Shown: one piece after another, positions 4,470-6,911 of the stretch | Layout of the letters: every line of letters begins with the position of its first letter | How positions within the stretch are numbered: position 1 is the first letter of the stretch | Source of the DNA: Mailhella sp. | Lineage (GTDB): Bacteria > Desulfobacterota > Desulfovibrionia > Desulfovibrionales > Desulfovibrionaceae | DNA: 6,911 bases | Reading direction: 5' to 3' | Assembly: GCA_017522745.1 (NCBI GenBank) | Contig: JAFWYI010000055.1 | Coordinates: 1 to 6,911, forward strand | Notes under the pieces: model-generated | The model's input: only the letters and a program-made list of their open reading frames with translations | Database searches by the model: none | What the model was told of the DNA's origin: nothing | Position numbers and translations under genes: made by a program

Positions 4470-6911
4470 TTAATTCCCGATAGTGCGGGGGCCGTCTGCC
4501 ATGTTCCGAATGCCGTCCTTATCCATCTGCTCCACAAATCGTGCCGCACGATTGAAGCCGATGCGGAAACGCCGCTGAAGGAGAGAAATGGATATCTTAC
4601 CACCACGCTCCATCACAAACTGCACGGCTTCGTTATAGATGGGGTCATCCACAAGGTCATTGCCGCGAGAGGAAGGCATGCCGAAATCATCGCCCTCATC
4701 ATCGTCCTCGTTGCCGAACTCAGAGAAGTCCACCTGATAGTTGGGCTTCTGCTGTTTTTTCCAGTATTCCACCACGGCGGAAACTTCGTCATCGCTGACG
4801 AACGCACCATGCAGGCGCTGGATATTCCCGCCGTTGGGCTTGAAGAGCATGTCACCCATGCCAAGGAGCTTTTCTGCCCCGGCACCGTCCAGAATAGTGC
4901 GTGAATCCTGCCCGCTGGTCACCTTGAAGGCGATGCGACACGGGAAATTCGCCTTGATGAGCCCCGTCACCACGTCCACGCTGGGACGCTGCGTAGCGAT
5001 GATGAGGTGTATGCCCGCGGCTCGGGCAAGCTGGGCAAGACGGACGATACTGCCTTCCACTTCCTTGCGTTTCACCATCATGAGGTCGGCCAGCTCATCG
5101 ACGATGATGACAAGGAACGGCATGTTGGCAAGATCCACCGGCTGTCCATGCTCGTCCAACGGCACAGGGCCACCGTTCCCCACCTGCTCACGCAAGCGGG
5201 CCTGACGCTCGTTGAAGCCGGTGATGTTACGGACCTTGACCGTCGAAAAGATCTTGAGGCGGCGATTCATCTCGTCGATGGCCCAGAGCAGCGCATTCTT
5301 GGTGATATCCATGTCTGTGACCACAGGATGCACGAGATGAGGCAGGTCGGCGTACATGGAAAGTTCCACCTGCTTGGGGTCGACCAGTATCATCTGCACT
5401 TCGTCCGGGCGGGCACGATACAGCAGGCTGAGAATGATGGCGTTCAGGCATACGCTCTTACCGGCACCGGTAGCACCTGCCACGAGCAGATGCGGCATCT
5501 TGGCAAGATCTGCCGAAACCGGACGGCCGCCGGTATCCTTGCCCAGCGCGATGGTGAGCAGGGATCTCGCCTGACGGAAGCTGTCGTTCTCCACTATCTC
5601 GCGGAAACGGACGGTCCCACGCTTTTCGTTGGGGACCTCCACGCCCACGGTATCGGTACCGGGAACAGGGGCCTGCATGCGCACTGCCACCGCCTTGAGC
5701 GACATGGCAAGGTCGTTGGCAAGATTGGTTATGCGCGTAGCCTTCACGCCGGGAGCCGGACGGACTTCGAACATCGTGACCACAGGCCCAGGAGTTATAT
5801 TGGCCAGCGTGGCATTCACGTTGAAATTCTTGAGGCAGGTGATGAGGGCATCGCCCTGCGTGGCAAGCACCATACGGTCGGGACGGCTCTGGCTATCCTC
5901 CTCGGGCAGCGGGGCCAGCAGGTCGAAGGAAGGCAGGACCAGTTCTTTGCGTTTGGGCAGTACGGGTATGGGGGCAGGTTCCGCCTGAGCAGAAGCCTCC
6001 AGCTCCTCCTGATGTTCCATGGCACGGGCAACAGCTTCATCCACAGAGGCATAGGCTTCATCGAAGGGGAAATGCGTAGCTCGCGGGGCAGGCTGTTCAA
6101 GGGGAGCGGGCGCATCCTCCGCAGGCTGAGCAGAGACCATATCCTCCGGCATGAGATCCAGAGTTCCGGCTTCCATAGAAGATCCCGGAGCCTCCTCAAG
6201 CGAAAGCGACAGATGCTCGTCGCTGAAAACAGACGCGGAGACAGGGCTTTCCTCTGCAGCAACATCGGGAAGAGAGTCCGGGACCGTGATGGTCGTTGCG
6301 GGGATATCGGAAACAAGTTCCAGCGTCAGCGGCCGAGCCTCGGAAGCCTCGGAAATATCCTGAGAGGCGCTGCGAGCAAGACCTTCATCCGCCATGTCGA
6401 GCAGGCGGGTCAGCTCGTCATCACTGACATCATTGCCGGCATCGTTCGTCTCCTCTTCGGGAACGATGATGAAAGGCTCGTCCTTCTCTTCATACGGCAG
6501 AGCGATGACAGAGGCAGGAGAAGCAGGAGCCGCTTCCTCTTCTCTGCTGGGGAGCATGATATCGAGTACCGGCCTGTCGGCAACAGGCACGACCTCCGGC
6601 TGTTTCTTCCTGCGGGCCAGCCAGTCGGCAAGGAAAGGAAAGCGGGGAGCCTTCGACTCTGCCTGCACATCTTCCTCATCATCCTCGCCGCCTCGGGAAG
6701 GAAACTTGTCCGCTATCCACCCTACGAGGCCGGAGACCACCAGAAGCCACGAGATGCTGAAGGAAAGCTCCATCGAAACGAGGAAAATGAAGGCCCAGAC
6801 AAGGAAGGAACCCGTAGGGCTGAAGAAATGGAAGGAGACCGCGCTCAGCCACGTACCGGCAAAACCGCCACCCTCGCTACCGTGGAAACCAAGCCCCCAT
6901 GTGGATGCGGC
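4470..6911 (-). CDS. ftsK: DNA translocase FtsK (5' end cut by window edge)
   Basis: FtsK is a septum-anchored hexameric ATPase that pumps DNA during division and activates Xer recombination at dif to resolve chromosome dimers. The ATG at 6773 is internal: the frame continues to the window end with FHGSEGGGFAGTWLSAV, then TGSFLVWAFIFLVSMELSFSISW. This is the glycine-rich loop and last membrane segment of the FtsK 4-TM domain. Visible length is 813 codons. An acidic, Pro/Glu/Ala-rich linker follows (about 5930-6700, roughly 255 residues). Then comes the RecA-like motor: Walker A AGATGAGKS (5454-5480), Walker B FLVIIVDE (5094-5117) and the ATQRPSVDVVTGLIK segment downstream of it. A second short acidic stretch precedes the C-terminal gamma winged helix (4473-4646, DPIYNEAVQF to the end), with ISLLQRRFRIGFNRAARFVEQM, which reads KOPS sites and contacts XerD. 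All domains appear intact. It heads the operon visible here, and its promoter is outside the window. Confidence 0.97.
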   Translation of the reverse strand, partial: AASTWGLGFHGSEGGGFAGTWLSAVSFHFFSPTGSFLVWAFIFLVSMELSFSISWLLVVSGLVGWIADKFPSRGGEDDEEDVQAESKAPRFPFLADWLARRKKQPEVVPVADRPVLDIMLPSREEEAAPASPASVIALPYEEKDEPFIIVPEEETNDAGNDVSDDELTRLLDMADEGLARSASQDISEASEARPLTLELVSDIPATTITVPDSLPDVAAEESPVSASVFSDEHLSLSLEEAPGSSMEAGTLDLMPEDMVSAQPAEDAPAPLEQPAPRATHFPFDEAYASVDEAVARAMEHQEELEASAQAEPAPIPVLPKRKELVLPSFDLLAPLPEEDSQSRPDRMVLATQGDALITCLKNFNVNATLANITPGPVVTMFEVRPAPGVKATRITNLANDLAMSLKAVAVRMQAPVPGTDTVGVEVPNEKRGTVRFREIVENDSFRQARSLLTIALGKDTGGRPVSADLAKMPHLLVAGATGAGKSVCLNAIILSLLYRARPDEVQMILVDPKQVELSMYADLPHLVHPVVTDMDITKNALLWAIDEMNRRLKIFSTVKVRNITGFNERQARLREQVGNGGPVPLDEHGQPVDLANMPFLVIIVDELADLMMVKRKEVEGSIVRLAQLARAAGIHLIIATQRPSVDVVTGLIKANFPCRIAFKVTSGQDSRTILDGAGAEKLLGMGDMLFKPNGGNIQRLHGAFVSDDEVSAVVEYWKKQQKPNYQVDFSEFGNEDDDEGDDFGMPSSRGNDLVDDPIYNEAVQFVMERGGKISISLLQRRFRIGFNRAARFVEQMDKDGIRNMADGPRTIGN

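Noticed and set aside
3787..4473. 228-codon plus-strand open frame
   Set aside because: It is antisense to folD, which is intact with all signature motifs. No start context or domain supports a separate gene.
5816..6316. 166-codon minus-strand frame inside ftsK
   Set aside because: It is an Arg/Ser/Leu-rich alternative frame of the FtsK linker, without a ribosome binding site or domain.
1..6911. parS site for ParB
   Set aside because: I looked for a TGTTTCACGTGAAACA-like palindrome and saw no CACGTG core in the window. A computed search allowing mismatches would be needed to exclude a degenerate site.

Overview
The window is ordinary chromosomal housekeeping DNA from a bacterium, moderately GC-rich by eye and very densely coding. 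It holds five protein genes and no RNA gene, mobile element, CRISPR array or phage remnant. The protein types and gene content fit a Gram-negative bacterium. My impression from the style of FolD, Fmt and FtsK is a member of the Desulfovibrionaceae or a relative, but that rests on memory of family sequences, no search was run, and it should be treated as tentative.

Layout. At the left edge a chromosome-partitioning ParB gene runs rightwards (1-907) and has lost only its first few codons to the window edge. A 147-bp convergent intergenic gap follows, with a strong inverted repeat (976-1019) that probably terminates transcription from both sides. The rest of the window is read leftwards as one apparent operon in the order ftsK (4470-6911, cut by the right edge) - folD (3595-4452) - fmt (2509-3480) - rsmB (1055-2431). 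The gaps are 17 bp between ftsK and folD, 114 bp between folD and fmt, and 77 bp between fmt and rsmB. The 114-bp gap contains an imperfect hairpin. The operon promoter must lie beyond the right edge.

How the genes fit together. FolD produces 10-formyl-tetrahydrofolate, the formyl donor that Fmt uses to formylate initiator Met-tRNA. RsmB methylates C967 (E. coli numbering) of 16S rRNA, so folD-fmt-rsmB is a translation-initiation and ribosome-modification module. It resembles the well-known def-fmt-rsmB arrangement, with folD in the place of def. FtsK, the division-septum DNA translocase, is upstream in the same transcription unit, and ParB, which acts in origin segregation, faces it across the convergent gap. 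Two chromosome-segregation genes therefore flank the translation module.

Start sites needed correction. ParB and FtsK both continue in frame past the window edges, so the first visible ATGs (53 and 6773) are internal. Fmt starts at 3480, not at an upstream in-frame ATG. RsmB starts at the ATG at 2431, behind a GAGGA ribosome binding site. I found no undescribed system here. The most useful second-look items are the folD-fmt substrate coupling, the folD-fmt spacer hairpin and a variant SAM-binding motif in RsmB.
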